Counted from the stretch's first letter, positions 1-8,647 are shown. The stretch: DNA of 64,000 nucleotides from Sporosarcina limicola (GCF_014873855.1 NZ_JADBEL010000007.1:1-64000); one strand, 5' to 3'. Numbers and translations: made by a program. Notes: generated by a model not told the origin, from the letters alone.

Positions 1-2
1 CG

Positions 3-56
3 GAATCTTATAAAGGAATACATGGAGTAGAATACAGCATCTCGGATATACGCTGA
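3..56 (+). CDS. 3' end of an upstream gene (partial)
   Basis: An open frame enters from the left edge and stops with TGA at 54-56, giving a 17-residue tail that ends in SISDIR. A strong terminator follows 12 bases later, which supports this being the true end of a plus-strand gene. Too little is visible to name the product. Confidence 0.45.
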   Translation, partial: ESYKGIHGVEYSISDIR

Positions 57-64
57 ACTAAAAA

Positions 65-92
65 GTACCGGGCGGTTTTTGCCCGGTTTTTC
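65..92 (+). terminator. Rho-independent terminator
   Basis: CCGGGC (68-73) pairs with GCCCGG (81-86) around a GGTTTTT loop and is followed directly by a T run. It ends the gene entering from the left edge. Confidence 0.85.
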
Positions 93-150
93 TTATTGCG
101 ATTGATCAGCGACCACATTGAATTGAAGTAACAACTAAATAAGAAGCTCA

Positions 151-196
151 TGGCCACTTCGCAAACGTTGATATGTTCGCGTTTATCTTGTGGCCA
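151..196. repeat. Imperfect inverted repeat downstream of the Mn-catalase gene
   Basis: TGGCCAC (151-157) and AAACG (163-167) are mirrored by CGTTT (179-183) and GTGGCCA (190-196). The interior loops are symmetrical. No T run follows on either strand, so it is a weak terminator candidate for the minus-strand catalase gene or a protein site. Confidence 0.35.
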
Positions 197-226
197 AGAT
201 TCAATTTTAAAATGAACTATTTTTGA

Positions 227-1120
227 TTATATATCTGACAACAACCGCCGAGCAATTTGCTCATATTCATCTCTGCCGATACCAGGTGCAAACTCTTCAG
301 GAATATCTTCAAAATCAGGAATTGCATAGCCTTTTGGCATGCCTTCTCTTACAATAAGTTTTTCACCACTACTTGGATTTGTCCCTTTCCAAATCTGGCG
401 TATGTCCTTGTATTCTCCAGTATCATTCCAAGTAAATAATACATTACCGTACCCTTGATCTTCATATTTTCTTGCAGTATCAAAGACACGATTATCTAAA
501 TTGGGTATTGGTAGCATCTTTGTTAAATCAGTGCCTGTGGCCATTTCTATCGCTTTTGCATAAGCGAGTATATGTGTACCTCCCCGAACGAGCAAATAGC
601 CAATCATTTCTCTTGCTGTTGGATGGTCTGTCATTTCATATACTCGCATTTTATGCGTTCTTGCTCCGCATTCAAGAAAGAAGTTATGCAATAGGTCAAG
701 GACTAGATTTCCGCTAGAAAACACATAGTCTCCGCGCCATGGATTGCCCATGGAGTCTCCAGGCATTGAAGTTTGCGCATTTGCTATGAAGGCATACGTA
801 TTCCGTTTGTTAGTAGCGTCTTGTAAAGGTGTCAAGTTAGGATCTGCCGTAAATGACGTACCTTTGTTCACTATATTTATCGTGTTAGAAACCAGTTCTA
901 CGTGGCCGAACTCCTCAGCCGTAATACTTGCAACTAAATCATAGAAAGGCCTGAGCTTGCCTTTCTGCCTAAAATTAAATGATTGGTACATATAGTTATT
1001 AAGCGTCGACATTTCTCCAAACTTTCCACCCAACAGTTCCTGAACCGCAGAAGCTGCGTTAGCATCCCCGTATTCTGGGATAGGAAGATCAATCGGTAAT
1101 TTATTTACACGTTTGATCAA
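227..1120 (-). CDS. Manganese catalase family protein
   Basis: Ferritin-like dimanganese catalase, 297 aa, expected to convert hydrogen peroxide to water and oxygen. The metal ligands of the family are visible: Glu36 in LLGGKFGEMS, Glu70 and His73 in AEEFGH, then a Glu in FFLECGAR and a His in RGGTHILAYA. The upstream ATG at 1138 has no Shine-Dalgarno and itself lies in AGAGGAG. The TTG at 1120 sits 8 bases after that AGGAG, so I take TTG as the start. The following minus-strand neighbour is the DUF2642 gene upstream at 1154-1375, possibly co-transcribed. In spore formers this family includes coat-associated CotJC-type enzymes, but a vegetative role is equally possible. Confidence 0.9.
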   Translation of the reverse strand: MIKRVNKLPIDLPIPEYGDANAASAVQELLGGKFGEMSTLNNYMYQSFNFRQKGKLRPFYDLVASITAEEFGHVELVSNTINIVNKGTSFTADPNLTPLQDATNKRNTYAFIANAQTSMPGDSMGNPWRGDYVFSSGNLVLDLLHNFFLECGARTHKMRVYEMTDHPTAREMIGYLLVRGGTHILAYAKAIEMATGTDLTKMLPIPNLDNRVFDTARKYEDQGYGNVLFTWNDTGEYKDIRQIWKGTNPSSGEKLIVREGMPKGYAIPDFEDIPEEFAPGIGRDEYEQIARRLLSDI

Positions 1121-1153
1121 TTGATTCACTCCTCTCATTTGAATTTTTGGAAT

Positions 1154-1375
1154 TCATGAAAGTGTAACCCATACGATTTCCTGTACTCGAACGTAAAATG
1201 GCGTGCCGCTCACTTCAATTACAACATGATCTGGCATGACTGTTATTAGTGAACCTTGTATTGGATTTTTCGTCGTGTTAATAACGATATTTTTTGACCT
1301 GAAACTTAGTAAGGTTTGATAGAAGTAAGGGTCAAATGCACTTACCATTTTGACTTCCGATTGTTGTCCATTCAT
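1154..1375 (-). CDS. DUF2642 (YuzF-like) small protein
   Basis: 73-aa protein with the core VVINTTKNPIQGSLITVMPDHVVIEV, which resembles the YuzF/DUF2642 family of Bacillus. That fold looks like a small Sm-like or SH3-like beta barrel, and its function is unknown. The start at 1375 follows a good AGGAGAGGTGGG site; the longer open frame to 1459 has no ribosome site. It lies 33 bases upstream of the catalase start on the same strand, so the two may form one transcript. Several relatives are associated with spore coats, which would suit a CotJC-like partner, but that is inference. Confidence 0.65.
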   Translation of the reverse strand: MNGQQSEVKMVSAFDPYFYQTLLSFRSKNIVINTTKNPIQGSLITVMPDHVVIEVSGTPFYVRVQEIVWVTLS

Positions 1376-1624
1376 GCTTTTCCCACCTCTCCTCATAATC
1401 GACCTAGTATATGGGGGAAAGCGGAACTTTATGATTATGAGAACCTGCACGCATCTCAAATTTTCAAGATCAAAAAAATAATTAAAGCGATGGGGTTTTT
1501 CGAAAAAATGAGTTGTGTAAGTTTATTATGGAAAGGCGCCATATTTTTTTGAATGGTATATAAATTTTCAAATTACACATAATACAAATGACATATTATT
1601 TGTGAAGTCAAAAGGAGTGTTTAC

Positions 1625-2128
1625 GTGGGAATATTAAGTGGAAACTCCAAAAACGAACCAATGCATTACGGAGAAGTGATTGGAGTTTGGGCATTTATCG
1701 GAGCAAATAATGGCTTGATAAGTGCCTATGAAGTGTTTATAAATCATGCAAGTGATGAAGAATTAATTTCCTTTTTGAGGGAGTCTATTCAGATGATGCA
1801 ATCTGAAACGAAGGAAGTTGGAAAGTTATTAAAAGCAAATGGCATTACTTTGCCACCTACCTTACCTGAACGTCCAAAGGCGAACGCTGATGATATCCCA
1901 GCAGGGGCCCGCTTCATGGACCCTGAGATTAGTGGAGCTATATCCATTAATGTCGGCCAGGGACTTGTGTCATGTAGTCAAGTTATGGGGCAGTGTTTAC
2001 GAGAAGATATTGCAATCATGTTTGGTAAGTTTCATGTAGAAAGAGCAATGCTTGGCGGCAAACTATTGGCACTAAATAAAGAAAAAGATTGGATTATACC
2101 ACCACCTCTTCAAACGAGTCCTTCCTAA
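1625..2128 (+). CDS. DUF3231 family protein
   Basis: 167-aa all-helical protein starting at GTG, 6 bases after AAAGGAG. It matches the DUF3231 style: one ferritin-like helical unit with MHYGEVIGVWAFIGANNGLISAYEVFINHA at the start, then the TLPERPKANADDIPAGARFMDPEI linker, then a second helical stretch. Larger DUF3231 proteins carry two such units, so this is the half-length form. The biochemical role is unknown. Upstream, CATAATA at about 1582 with GGTATA 17 bases before resembles a forespore sigma F/G promoter, but this is weak. A hairpin near 2149-2163 and a better one at 2222-2256 follow. Confidence 0.75.
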   Translation: MGILSGNSKNEPMHYGEVIGVWAFIGANNGLISAYEVFINHASDEELISFLRESIQMMQSETKEVGKLLKANGITLPPTLPERPKANADDIPAGARFMDPEISGAISINVGQGLVSCSQVMGQCLREDIAIMFGKFHVERAMLGGKLLALNKEKDWIIPPPLQTSPS

Positions 2129-2221
2129 GAAGTACTCCGTGAAAAAATCAGATCAATTATCTGTTCTTTTTTCTTTGCTTTAAAAATATTGTATAATATC
2201 TTTTGTGATAAAATGGACATA

Positions 2222-2256
2222 CAGCCACCTTCTATTAAAAGAGGGCGGCTGTTTTT
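2222..2256 (+). terminator. Rho-independent terminator
   Basis: CAGCCACC pairs with GGGCGGCTG with one mismatch and is followed by TTTTTG. It is the clearest stop for transcripts from the DUF3231 gene. A smaller CAGAT/ATCTG hairpin with a T-rich tail lies just after that gene at 2149-2172. Confidence 0.6.
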
Positions 2257-2258
2257 GA

Positions 2259-2459
2259 TTAATACCACGCACCATTTGGCGCATAGTGATACCATTCATG
2301 TTCGTAACACACTTTTAAGCATTTCTCTTTTCTATCGACAACTACTTTACGTATGTTCTCCAGTGAGTGTTTTTCTTTTTCTATTTGCCCCATCGTTGCA
2401 GTGTGTTTCGCATGCACTCTCAAGAGTAATTCTTTTGTTTTCTGATGCAGGTTATCCAT
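2259..2459 (-). CDS. Small hypothetical protein, charged and helical
   Basis: 66-aa ORF starting MDNLHQKTKELLLRVH. The ATG at 2459 is preceded at 7-8 bases by AAAGGAGGAAA, an excellent ribosome site, so it is probably translated. The first 45 residues are a charged amphipathic helix (MGQIEKEKHSLENIRK). The C-terminus is aromatic and carries one Cys (CYEHEWYHYAPNGAWY). I do not recognise the family. It lies alone between a terminator and an insertion-sequence graveyard. Confidence 0.55.
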   Translation of the reverse strand: MDNLHQKTKELLLRVHAKHTATMGQIEKEKHSLENIRKVVVDRKEKCLKVCYEHEWYHYAPNGAWY

Positions 2460-2564
2460 CAGATTTCCTCCTTTTTCATAAAGCAACACAAAAGCAACAC
2501 AAGGTCTAACAAAAGCTACATCTATAAGAGTTTTGACCTTATTTGCACGTCTACCTGGGACGTA

Positions 2565-2634
2565 AGTAATTGGGCGATAAAGCCCGATATAAACTGCCTA
2601 CCGGCGAGGGAGCCCCCGAAAGAGTCGGGGGGCT
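2565..2634. mobile_element. IS200/IS605-like end structure (relic)
   Basis: Three hairpins follow each other: GGGC/GCCC (2572-2585), GCC/GGC (2596-2605), and a strong GC stem AGCCCCCGA / TCGGGGGGCT (2611-2634) followed by TGAT. A row of small stems ending in a GC-rich hairpin just before TTGAT-like sequence is how the right ends of IS200/IS605 elements, with the 3' part of their TnpB guide RNA, commonly look. No TnpB reading frame remains next to it. The assignment rests on appearance only. Confidence 0.4.
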
Positions 2635-2649
2635 TGATTGAAGGGTGGC

Positions 2650-2668
2650 GAGGGGAAATTTTTCCCTC
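2650..2668. repeat. AT-centred palindrome
   Basis: GAGGGGAAA pairs with TTTTCCCTC (one wobble). It lies between the IS605-like structure and the IS4 relic. The rest of the gene-free stretch 2460-2844 shows nothing else I can support. Confidence 0.4.
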
Positions 2669-2844
2669 GTGGGTTTGGGCAAAGCCTAAAGTCTTTTCTT
2701 TTGAAATTGGGGGGAAAGAATGTGAACCGTTGCGAGAATCGGCAAAGGTGAAAAATGCTTTTCTGTTACTAGGAAAAAAACAACGGCTGCAGGCGATTTC
2801 AAGACGCCGAAGTTTTTCGAGGCAGCGAACCGAATGGGAACAAA

Positions 2845-3345
2845 ATGCAACACCCCCTGCGGATTATTCAGACGGAAGATAGAAATGGCAATTCCGTTAC
2901 GATTGTGACAAGCTGTTTCGATCTTTCCGCGAAGGAAATTGCAGATCTTTATCGTTATTGCTGGAAGATTGAAACGTTCTTTAAATGGATGAAGCAACAT
3001 ATGAAAATCAAATCCTTTTAAGGAAAGAGCCAGAATGCCGTTTACAATCAAATCTGGATTACGCTCATCACCTACTGCTTAGAAGTGCTACTTCAACTGA
3101 AAGTTGGGGATACAGGAAGTTTACTGAACTTGAAAAGAACCCTGGAAACCCATCTATTTAAAGGGATTAAAGCTTTTAAAAAAGCCTTATTCCGTAAGCC
3201 TACCCGAACTTCAAACGGCCGAAGGAAACAGAATTGGCTAGCTGAGTTTAGCGTAATTGAGCAGCAATTTTCCGAAGGTGGGGTGAGCCATTTAGCCGAT
3301 TTGACAAACGAAATAATTATTTATGCAACGCCACTGAGGATAGAT
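2845..3345 (+). pseudogene. IS4-family transposase, C-terminal remnant
   Basis: The frame from 2845 encodes the catalytic-Glu end of an IS4-type DDE transposase: LYRYCWKIETFFKWMK carries the Y-x2-x-x3-E-x6-K signature, with Cys where Arg is usual. It continues through NAVYNQIWITLITYCLEVLLQL. A TAA at 3019-3021 interrupts it where Trp is expected (SF-stop-GKS). The N-terminal two thirds, including the first two catalytic Asp residues, are absent. No terminal inverted repeats are evident. It is a dead fragment. Confidence 0.85.
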
Positions 3346-3347
3346 AG

Positions 3348-3378
3348 AAAAAATACGCCTGAAAAGGCGTATTTTTTG
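3348..3378. terminator. Bidirectional Rho-independent terminator
   Basis: AATACGCCT (3352-3360), GAAA loop, AGGCGTATT (3365-3373), with A6 before and T6 after. It can stop the minus-strand GMC operon that ends at 3414 as well as plus-strand reading. Confidence 0.9.
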
Positions 3379-3413
3379 ATGGCTTTGAACCTTTCTTTTC
3401 TATCTTGATACTA

Positions 3414-5162
3414 TTAAGCTTGAAAGATTTTCCGTTTTCCTTCAGCCAATTGGCCGCCTCCGTTTTTGAGATACTTCTCAATCCCTTCTGACGCCCGATA
3501 AGCCAACGCTCCAATCGTTGCGGTCGGATGATGTCCTCCGAAATGTGGAAATGCAGAACCGCCCACGACAAAGAGGTTGTCTACATCCCACATTTGCAAG
3601 TAGTTGTTCACTGCAGACGTTGCTGGATCGGCTCCCATAACGACTCCTCCCGCATAATGCCCGCCTTGATAGATGTGATCGAATTCTTCCGGGACCACGT
3701 CCTCATCGATAATATCTGCACCCATCTGTTCCATGATTTCCTTGGATTTTTGGACACCGAATTTGGCAATCGTACGATCCTGATCTGTATATTTATTCGT
3801 TATACGCAGGAGGGGGTCATTAAACTCATCTTTATACGTTGGATCTAAATCCAAATAATTATGCCACCAAGACATGATTGCCGGGGTATACCATACCACC
3901 AGATTTCGGTTCGTATAAAGAATAGACTTTTCTTTAAACTCTGCACCCCATCTTGGCGTACCTTTTGGGACATGATTACTGGCAATAGCCGCATCGCCAT
4001 ACTGTCTAAGTTCAATGCCCCCACCGTTAATGAAATTTAAATTCGTATGATCGAAATTATCACCTGCAAAATCACTTAATGCACCGCCTAATGCGCCTGC
4101 TCCCATATAGAGATTAAATTTGCGTTTATTAAAAAATCCTCGAGCACCCAAAAAAGTGACATTAAATTGACCGTTGAAGTTTCTTCCAATCACACCTTTT
4201 CTCGTCTTTGGATTATAAGGCTGACCGATAGTAGATAACAATAATAAACGGTTGTTCGTAAATGTAAAAGCAGCTAATACGACTACATCAGCAGGCTGTT
4301 CATATTCTAGTCCGGTGTTTGTATCAACATACAGCACACCCTTGGCTTTGCCGCCTTCGTACAAGACACGGCGGACGTAAGAGTCTGTTCTTACCTCGAA
4401 ATTACCCGTCTTTTTGGCTGTTGGAATCACCGTTACCAGCGGATCTGATTTCGCTCCGAAGTCACATCCATATTGTGTGCAATAAGAACAAAACATACAT
4501 TGATTCAGTACTTCACCATCCGGATTCTCGTAAGTTTGCGACAGATTCCCTGATGGAACCTGATAGGGGTGATAACCTAACTGTTTAGATGCCTCTTTAA
4601 ATAAAGAAATGGCTGGTGATTCCATCATCGGCGGGTTCGGATAGTCATTTGAACGCTCTTCACCAAACGGATCCCGTTCACCGGATATGCCGGCTGTTTT
4701 TTCAAACCGATCATAATACTTTTCAAAATCAGCATAGGTGATTCCCCAGTCCTGTAGCATCATGCCTTCCGGAATCTTCTTTTTGCCATAGCGTTCAACG
4801 GTCTTGCTATATATTTCAAAATCATAAGGCATAAATCGATACGTGGCTCCTGCCCAATGGACACTACCGCCTCCTAAATCCGTACCAGCCATCATTTCAT
4901 GACGCGTTCTTACAGGTAATGCGATTTCCTCCAGCGTATTACGGGAAGTAATGGTTTCAGGAGAGAGATTCTGCATCATTTCAAATCGATTTGTAAAACG
5001 TAGCTCATCTTTAACGCCCGTGTAATCCTCCCTCTCTTTATTCCCCCCGCGTTCGAGTGCGACAACTTTATAGCCTGCTTTAGCTAGCTCGGCTGAGACA
5101 ATGCCGCCAGCCCAACCTGTTCCCACTACAACCACATCTACTTTTTCTAGTTTTTTTACCAT
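3414..5162 (-). CDS. GMC family oxidoreductase (gluconate 2-dehydrogenase-like flavoprotein)
   Basis: 582-aa FAD flavoprotein of the glucose-methanol-choline family, the large subunit of sugar or sugar-acid dehydrogenases that pass electrons to the membrane. The Rossmann motif VGTGWAGG is at residues 13-20. The Cys-rich segment CMFCSYCTQYGC near the middle is typical of the gluconate dehydrogenase-like branch. The C-terminal GMC_oxred_C part has GGSAFPHFGGHHPTATIGALAYRASE with the catalytic His region. The start is the ATG at 5162, preceded by GGAGGTG; an in-frame ATG 15 bases upstream lies before that site. It follows the Tat-signal subunit 3 gene by 15 bases, forming a two-gene operon. The substrate cannot be read from the sequence. 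Confidence 0.88.
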   Translation of the reverse strand: MVKKLEKVDVVVVGTGWAGGIVSAELAKAGYKVVALERGGNKEREDYTGVKDELRFTNRFEMMQNLSPETITSRNTLEEIALPVRTRHEMMAGTDLGGGSVHWAGATYRFMPYDFEIYSKTVERYGKKKIPEGMMLQDWGITYADFEKYYDRFEKTAGISGERDPFGEERSNDYPNPPMMESPAISLFKEASKQLGYHPYQVPSGNLSQTYENPDGEVLNQCMFCSYCTQYGCDFGAKSDPLVTVIPTAKKTGNFEVRTDSYVRRVLYEGGKAKGVLYVDTNTGLEYEQPADVVVLAAFTFTNNRLLLLSTIGQPYNPKTRKGVIGRNFNGQFNVTFLGARGFFNKRKFNLYMGAGALGGALSDFAGDNFDHTNLNFINGGGIELRQYGDAAIASNHVPKGTPRWGAEFKEKSILYTNRNLVVWYTPAIMSWWHNYLDLDPTYKDEFNDPLLRITNKYTDQDRTIAKFGVQKSKEIMEQMGADIIDEDVVPEEFDHIYQGGHYAGGVVMGADPATSAVNNYLQMWDVDNLFVVGGSAFPHFGGHHPTATIGALAYRASEGIEKYLKNGGGQLAEGKRKIFQA

Positions 5163-5177
5163 GTGAACCACCTCCAA

Positions 5178-6008
5178 TTATCCGTAAGTTTGGTAATCCT
5201 TTAAACTTTCTTGATCCATAATAATAAATTCTTTTTCTTCTATCTGATTCATATATCCCATCCGTGGACCAGGATATTCTTTCATTTTCCATCCCATCAT
5301 TTCTTTATTGCCGCCATATAAAGGATCTGCATAAGCCCCTTCTATAGTGGTCTGCAAAAGTAAATTGAAAAAGGTCTGTGCTTCTATCCCTGTTAAATTG
5401 ATTTTGTTATCTTCAAACATGTGTAACATTTCATCTTGCTGATCTCCTGTCGCTTCTACAAACTTCATACCGAATTTTTCCTGGGACACGCTATCGAATT
5501 TTCTTAAACCTATGATGAAAATTTCGCTTCTATTTAATCGCGTTTGGTACCTAGGAGTAGGGGTCGGAGATTGCGTTGCTGTATTAGGCCCTTGATTATC
5601 CTGATTCCTTTTACTATCTTGATACCCTTGGGCTTGAAGGTTTTGGGTGAAAGGACCTCGCATATAATCCTTGGCGTTCATTCCCCACGACCCGGCCAAT
5701 TGTTTATCAATGAAGTAGGGAACACCCAATTCAATCGCACCCGGACCGTTGTCATTTTTCGGGAAAATACGTTCCGTTGCTGCAGATAATATATCAAAAT
5801 CTTCTTTACGGCTGAAAAACATTCGAGCATCTTGTAAGTTTGCCATGTCTTTTTTGTTAGGTACCGTTTTTTTCTGAAACTGGTTTGTCAACAAGCCCCC
5901 AAATAATGATCCGCCAACTACACCGCCAGCAACCAATCCGCTATTTTTAAGAAATTGGCGTCTACTTAACCCCTCTTTCCCGTTCGTATCAGATGGTTTA
6001 TCTGTCAT
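5178..6008 (-). CDS. Gluconate 2-dehydrogenase subunit 3 family protein (Tat signal)
   Basis: 276-aa small subunit of a membrane-associated dehydrogenase. A twin-arginine signal is clear at the N-terminus (LSRRQFLKNSGLVAGGVVGG, residues about 14-33), so the folded complex is exported, probably carrying the flavoprotein subunit piggyback, since the GMC partner has no signal. The start at ATG 6008 follows GAGGAGG. The mature domain (residues about 65-270) has the FFSRKEDFDILSAATERIFP segment typical of subunit 3. No cytochrome subunit gene is present beside it, so the electron acceptor is unknown. A low-complexity Thr/Pro/Gln segment lies around residues 145-155. Confidence 0.85.
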   Translation of the reverse strand: MTDKPSDTNGKEGLSRRQFLKNSGLVAGGVVGGSLFGGLLTNQFQKKTVPNKKDMANLQDARMFFSRKEDFDILSAATERIFPKNDNGPGAIELGVPYFIDKQLAGSWGMNAKDYMRGPFTQNLQAQGYQDSKRNQDNQGPNTATQSPTPTPRYQTRLNRSEIFIIGLRKFDSVSQEKFGMKFVEATGDQQDEMLHMFEDNKINLTGIEAQTFFNLLLQTTIEGAYADPLYGGNKEMMGWKMKEYPGPRMGYMNQIEEKEFIIMDQESLKDYQTYG

Positions 6009-6136
6009 TACGTTTTCCTCCTCAAAGGTAAGTTTTACTAATGTCAACTTCTATTATTTCCAACATTATCCGTAAATAAACACACTTGTTTGCCGCACAG
6101 GCAAACAACAATTAATAGAATATCAATAAACACAAA

Positions 6137-6166
6137 AAACCAGCGATTTATGTCATCTGCTGGTTT
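6137..6166 (-). terminator. Probable terminator
   Basis: Read on the minus strand, AAACCAGC pairs with GCTGGTTT and is followed by a T6 run. It would end transcripts of the DUF624 gene, which stops at 6281. The stretch 6009-6280 otherwise holds only a 22-codon open frame (6195-6263) without a ribosome site. Confidence 0.55.
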
Positions 6167-6280
6167 CTTGGTCTTTCAGTTTTTCTTCTTGTAGCTATAA
6201 ATTTAAATCTGCAGCTTCAACACCAAAATCGACAATATAATCGCCAAGTGTGAAGCCTTTCATAAGCACGCTTGTCTTGA

Positions 6281-6898
6281 TTATGATTGAATTTTTTTTC
6301 GTCTTTCTATTCTCGCAAACGCTCTAAAACTTATCAAAGTAGCCAAATATGCAAAAATACTTCCAGTAAAAAAGGGGGTAATCCCAGGGGAAATCGTAGC
6401 AATAAAATAGATGACTACCGCTGAAGCGCCTATAGCAATGACTTCAATGGGGGATGTAATTGCTATTAAGAAAGACTGTTTGATGTATTGAAAGAACTTT
6501 AAATTAAAATTTGCATAGACAGGAAAAAAAACTAATAATGTAACGACGCTTGAAATAAGTATGAAACTTAATAGAGGGAACAAGAATTGCAATTCACCGT
6601 TATTTAACTGCAAGAAATAAAAGTCGAAATACAAGAAGTAGCCAATGAGTAAGAAAATAAGTCCTAAACCATTTACTTTTAAAAAGTCAGTACGGAATAA
6701 TGTCCAAAATGCAGGGAATATTTTGAAATCCTTCTCGTCATTAATCAATTTACGGATAATCGCAAACATGGCAGCTGTAGCGGGAAAAATTCCAAAAGCG
6801 ATTAACCCAACTAATGTAAACAGTATCCAAAGTACATTAATATAAGCTAATTCAATCATTCTATAAGCAATTCTATTGAATTTATCCCAACCAACCAA
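6281..6898 (-). CDS. DUF624 (YesL-like) membrane protein
   Basis: 205-aa integral membrane protein with about five hydrophobic segments, matching the YesL/DUF624 family. That family is almost always encoded with CUT1-type sugar ABC importers such as yesLMNOPQ. Its molecular role is unsettled. The N-terminal signature is ELAYINVLWILFTLVGLIAFGIFPATAA. The TTG at 6898 is preceded by AGAGGTG at 6 bases, better than the GTG at 6907. It is divergent from the first importer operon and so belongs to the carbohydrate island. Confidence 0.8.
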   Translation of the reverse strand: MVGWDKFNRIAYRMIELAYINVLWILFTLVGLIAFGIFPATAAMFAIIRKLINDEKDFKIFPAFWTLFRTDFLKVNGLGLIFLLIGYFLYFDFYFLQLNNGELQFLFPLLSFILISSVVTLLVFFPVYANFNLKFFQYIKQSFLIAITSPIEVIAIGASAVVIYFIATISPGITPFFTGSIFAYLATLISFRAFARIERRKKIQS

Positions 6899-7012
6899 AC
6901 TTCTCACCTCTCAAAGCATAACTATATGTTAAAGCCTATCTTAATTACAACTATTTTTCCACATATAAAGGCTGCAAGAACTTCAACTATTAATAAATGC
7001 ACGGCTTTAATT

Positions 7013-7058
7013 AAAGACGCTTTAGAGACTTGTCTCTTGTTAAGAAATAATGTAGGGT
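7013..7058 (+). promoter_or_regulatory. Operator overlapping sigma-A promoter of importer operon 1
   Basis: AAAGAC (7013-7018), 7 bases, then AGACTTGTCT (7026-7035, AGAC-TT-GTCT inverted repeat). The TTGTCT half is also the -35 box (7030-7035), with TAGGGT at 7053-7058 after exactly 17 bases. The same layout recurs at 12050-12095 in front of the dehydrogenase operon. Repression by occlusion of the -35 is the simple reading, and the regulator at 10545-11900 is the obvious candidate. The 290-base leader that follows carries a cre-like site and a GTCTGTCTG half site near 7088. Confidence 0.65.
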
Positions 7059-7190
7059 AATAATCAGTAGTCAAACAATTGCGTAAAGTCTGTCTGTTAA
7101 GTTAGTTCAGAATGATAGCTAAAAAGTTATCTTATAAGTATTTCTCTGTTTACCTTAGTAACGGAAATTTGAAGTAATAGTTTAGGGGAA

Positions 7191-7204
7191 TGATAGCGCT
7201 TTCA
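7191..7204. promoter_or_regulatory. cre-like site (CcpA)
   Basis: TGATAGCGCTTTCA differs from the catabolite-responsive consensus TGWAANCGNTNWCA at one position. It lies about 130 bases downstream of the predicted promoter and 146 bases before the binding-protein start, a position suited to road-block repression when preferred sugars are present. The rest of 7059-7349 holds no gene I can support. Confidence 0.55.
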
Positions 7205-7349
7205 CTTCCGCCTTTTGACTACTACATAGAGAAAGCATGGTCTGGAAATAAGATAATGACTTCAAATATTAAAGGGGGTGGAATCATATAGTAGTAGTTA
7301 AACAGTGGCGTTGTCATTCTAATAATAAAAATTGAGAGGGGTCATTTGG

Positions 7350-8630
7350 ATGAAAAAAATTGGTTTTTTTCTATTACTAATTTTAATGGGAGCACTAATT
7401 GTAGGATGTAGCGCAAGTGAGACTGGTGCAGGTGATAAAAAGACTAATGAAAAGAAATCAGAGGAAACAGGAAAGGAAGAGGGACTCAGTGGTGAAATAA
7501 CAGTTTGGGCACATCCATTTACGGGCAATCAAGAAACTGAAGGAGCAATGTGGGATGAAGTCATTGCTTCATTTGAAGAAGAAACGGGAGTGAAAGTAAA
7601 CTTTGAACAAATTCCATGGGCGAATCGTGACCAAAAAGTACTTACGGCCCTAGCAGCAAACAATGGTCCTGACGTGTTTTATGTGATACCAGACCAGATG
7701 CCACAATATGCTGATGCAGGTATGTTACTAGCATTGGATCCTTATTTAGAAGGCTTTGATATTGATGATTTTGTAGATACAGCATTAGTTTCTACTACTT
7801 GGAAAGATGAGTTATATGGACTTCCAATCTTACAAGAAGCGTACACGTATTTATATAATGTCGATGTAATCAAAGCGATTGGCGAAGATCCAGAAAATTT
7901 ACCGGCAACGTGGGAAGAGTTTGAAAAGTGGGCTGAAAAAGCAAAAGACAAGGATTTTTATGCCACAAGTTTTCAAGGTGGCGGGTCTATGAATGGAACG
8001 CTATATCCTTTCTTATGGCAAGCGGGTGGAGATGTTATCACAGCAGATAATAAAGTTTTGATAAACAACGAAGCAGGAGTAGAAGCATTTGAGTTTATCA
8101 ATAAGATGTATAGCAATGGTTGGATCCCGAAAGATTCAATTACAGCAATGGAACATGATGCGCTATGGGAAGGCGGAAAAATGTTAGCAGTTCAAGGTTC
8201 AGGTATTTCAGTAAGTCGTATGTTAAGCCAAAATCTTTTTGAATTTGTTATTGCTCCACCGATGAAGAATAAGGAACAATTAACTTATGGAACAACAGGT
8301 ATGTTCGTAGCACCCGCTAATACGGATAATCCAGCAGCAGCAGCAGAGTTTATCAAAGTGATGACAAACTCGGAGAATCAGAAGAAATTTAATACAGTCA
8401 CACAGTATATACCTACTAGGGAATCGGCCAAAGATATCTTTGGAGAGCAAAAATATCTTGCGCAGCTAGCGACTTATACTGAATTTGCATTGCCTGGGGT
8501 TATTCATCCAGAGGGACGTACAATTATGCCATTAATTCAAGCAGAACTTCAAACAATGATGGAAGGGAAGAAAACACCACAAGAAGCAGCAAATGACGCT
8601 GCAAAAGCTATCGAAGGTAAAATTAACTAA
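7350..8630 (+). CDS. Extracellular sugar-binding lipoprotein (ABC importer 1)
   Basis: 426-aa CUT1-type solute-binding protein that captures an oligosaccharide outside the membrane and hands it to the two permeases downstream. The lipobox is LIVGC with Cys20 as the lipidation site, followed by a charged Ser/Lys/Glu linker. The binding-protein domain opens with GEITVWAHPFTG and has the aromatic-rich segments usual for sugar binding. The ATG at 7350 follows GAGAGGGG; the TTG at 7332 lies before that site. A perfect 10-bp hairpin separates it from the permeases. The ligand is unknown. Confidence 0.9.
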   Translation: MKKIGFFLLLILMGALIVGCSASETGAGDKKTNEKKSEETGKEEGLSGEITVWAHPFTGNQETEGAMWDEVIASFEEETGVKVNFEQIPWANRDQKVLTALAANNGPDVFYVIPDQMPQYADAGMLLALDPYLEGFDIDDFVDTALVSTTWKDELYGLPILQEAYTYLYNVDVIKAIGEDPENLPATWEEFEKWAEKAKDKDFYATSFQGGGSMNGTLYPFLWQAGGDVITADNKVLINNEAGVEAFEFINKMYSNGWIPKDSITAMEHDALWEGGKMLAVQGSGISVSRMLSQNLFEFVIAPPMKNKEQLTYGTTGMFVAPANTDNPAAAAEFIKVMTNSENQKKFNTVTQYIPTRESAKDIFGEQKYLAQLATYTEFALPGVIHPEGRTIMPLIQAELQTMMEGKKTPQEAANDAAKAIEGKIN

Positions 8631-8647
8631 TGAAATGTTAGCAAAGT

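Noticed and set aside
2845..3345. Functional IS4 transposase
   Set aside because: N-terminal two thirds missing, internal stop at 3019-3021, and no inverted terminal repeats.
6195..6263. 22-codon minus-strand frame ending GVEAADLNL
   Set aside because: Looks slightly protein-like but has no ribosome site and no family I recognise; possibly a scrap of a lost gene.
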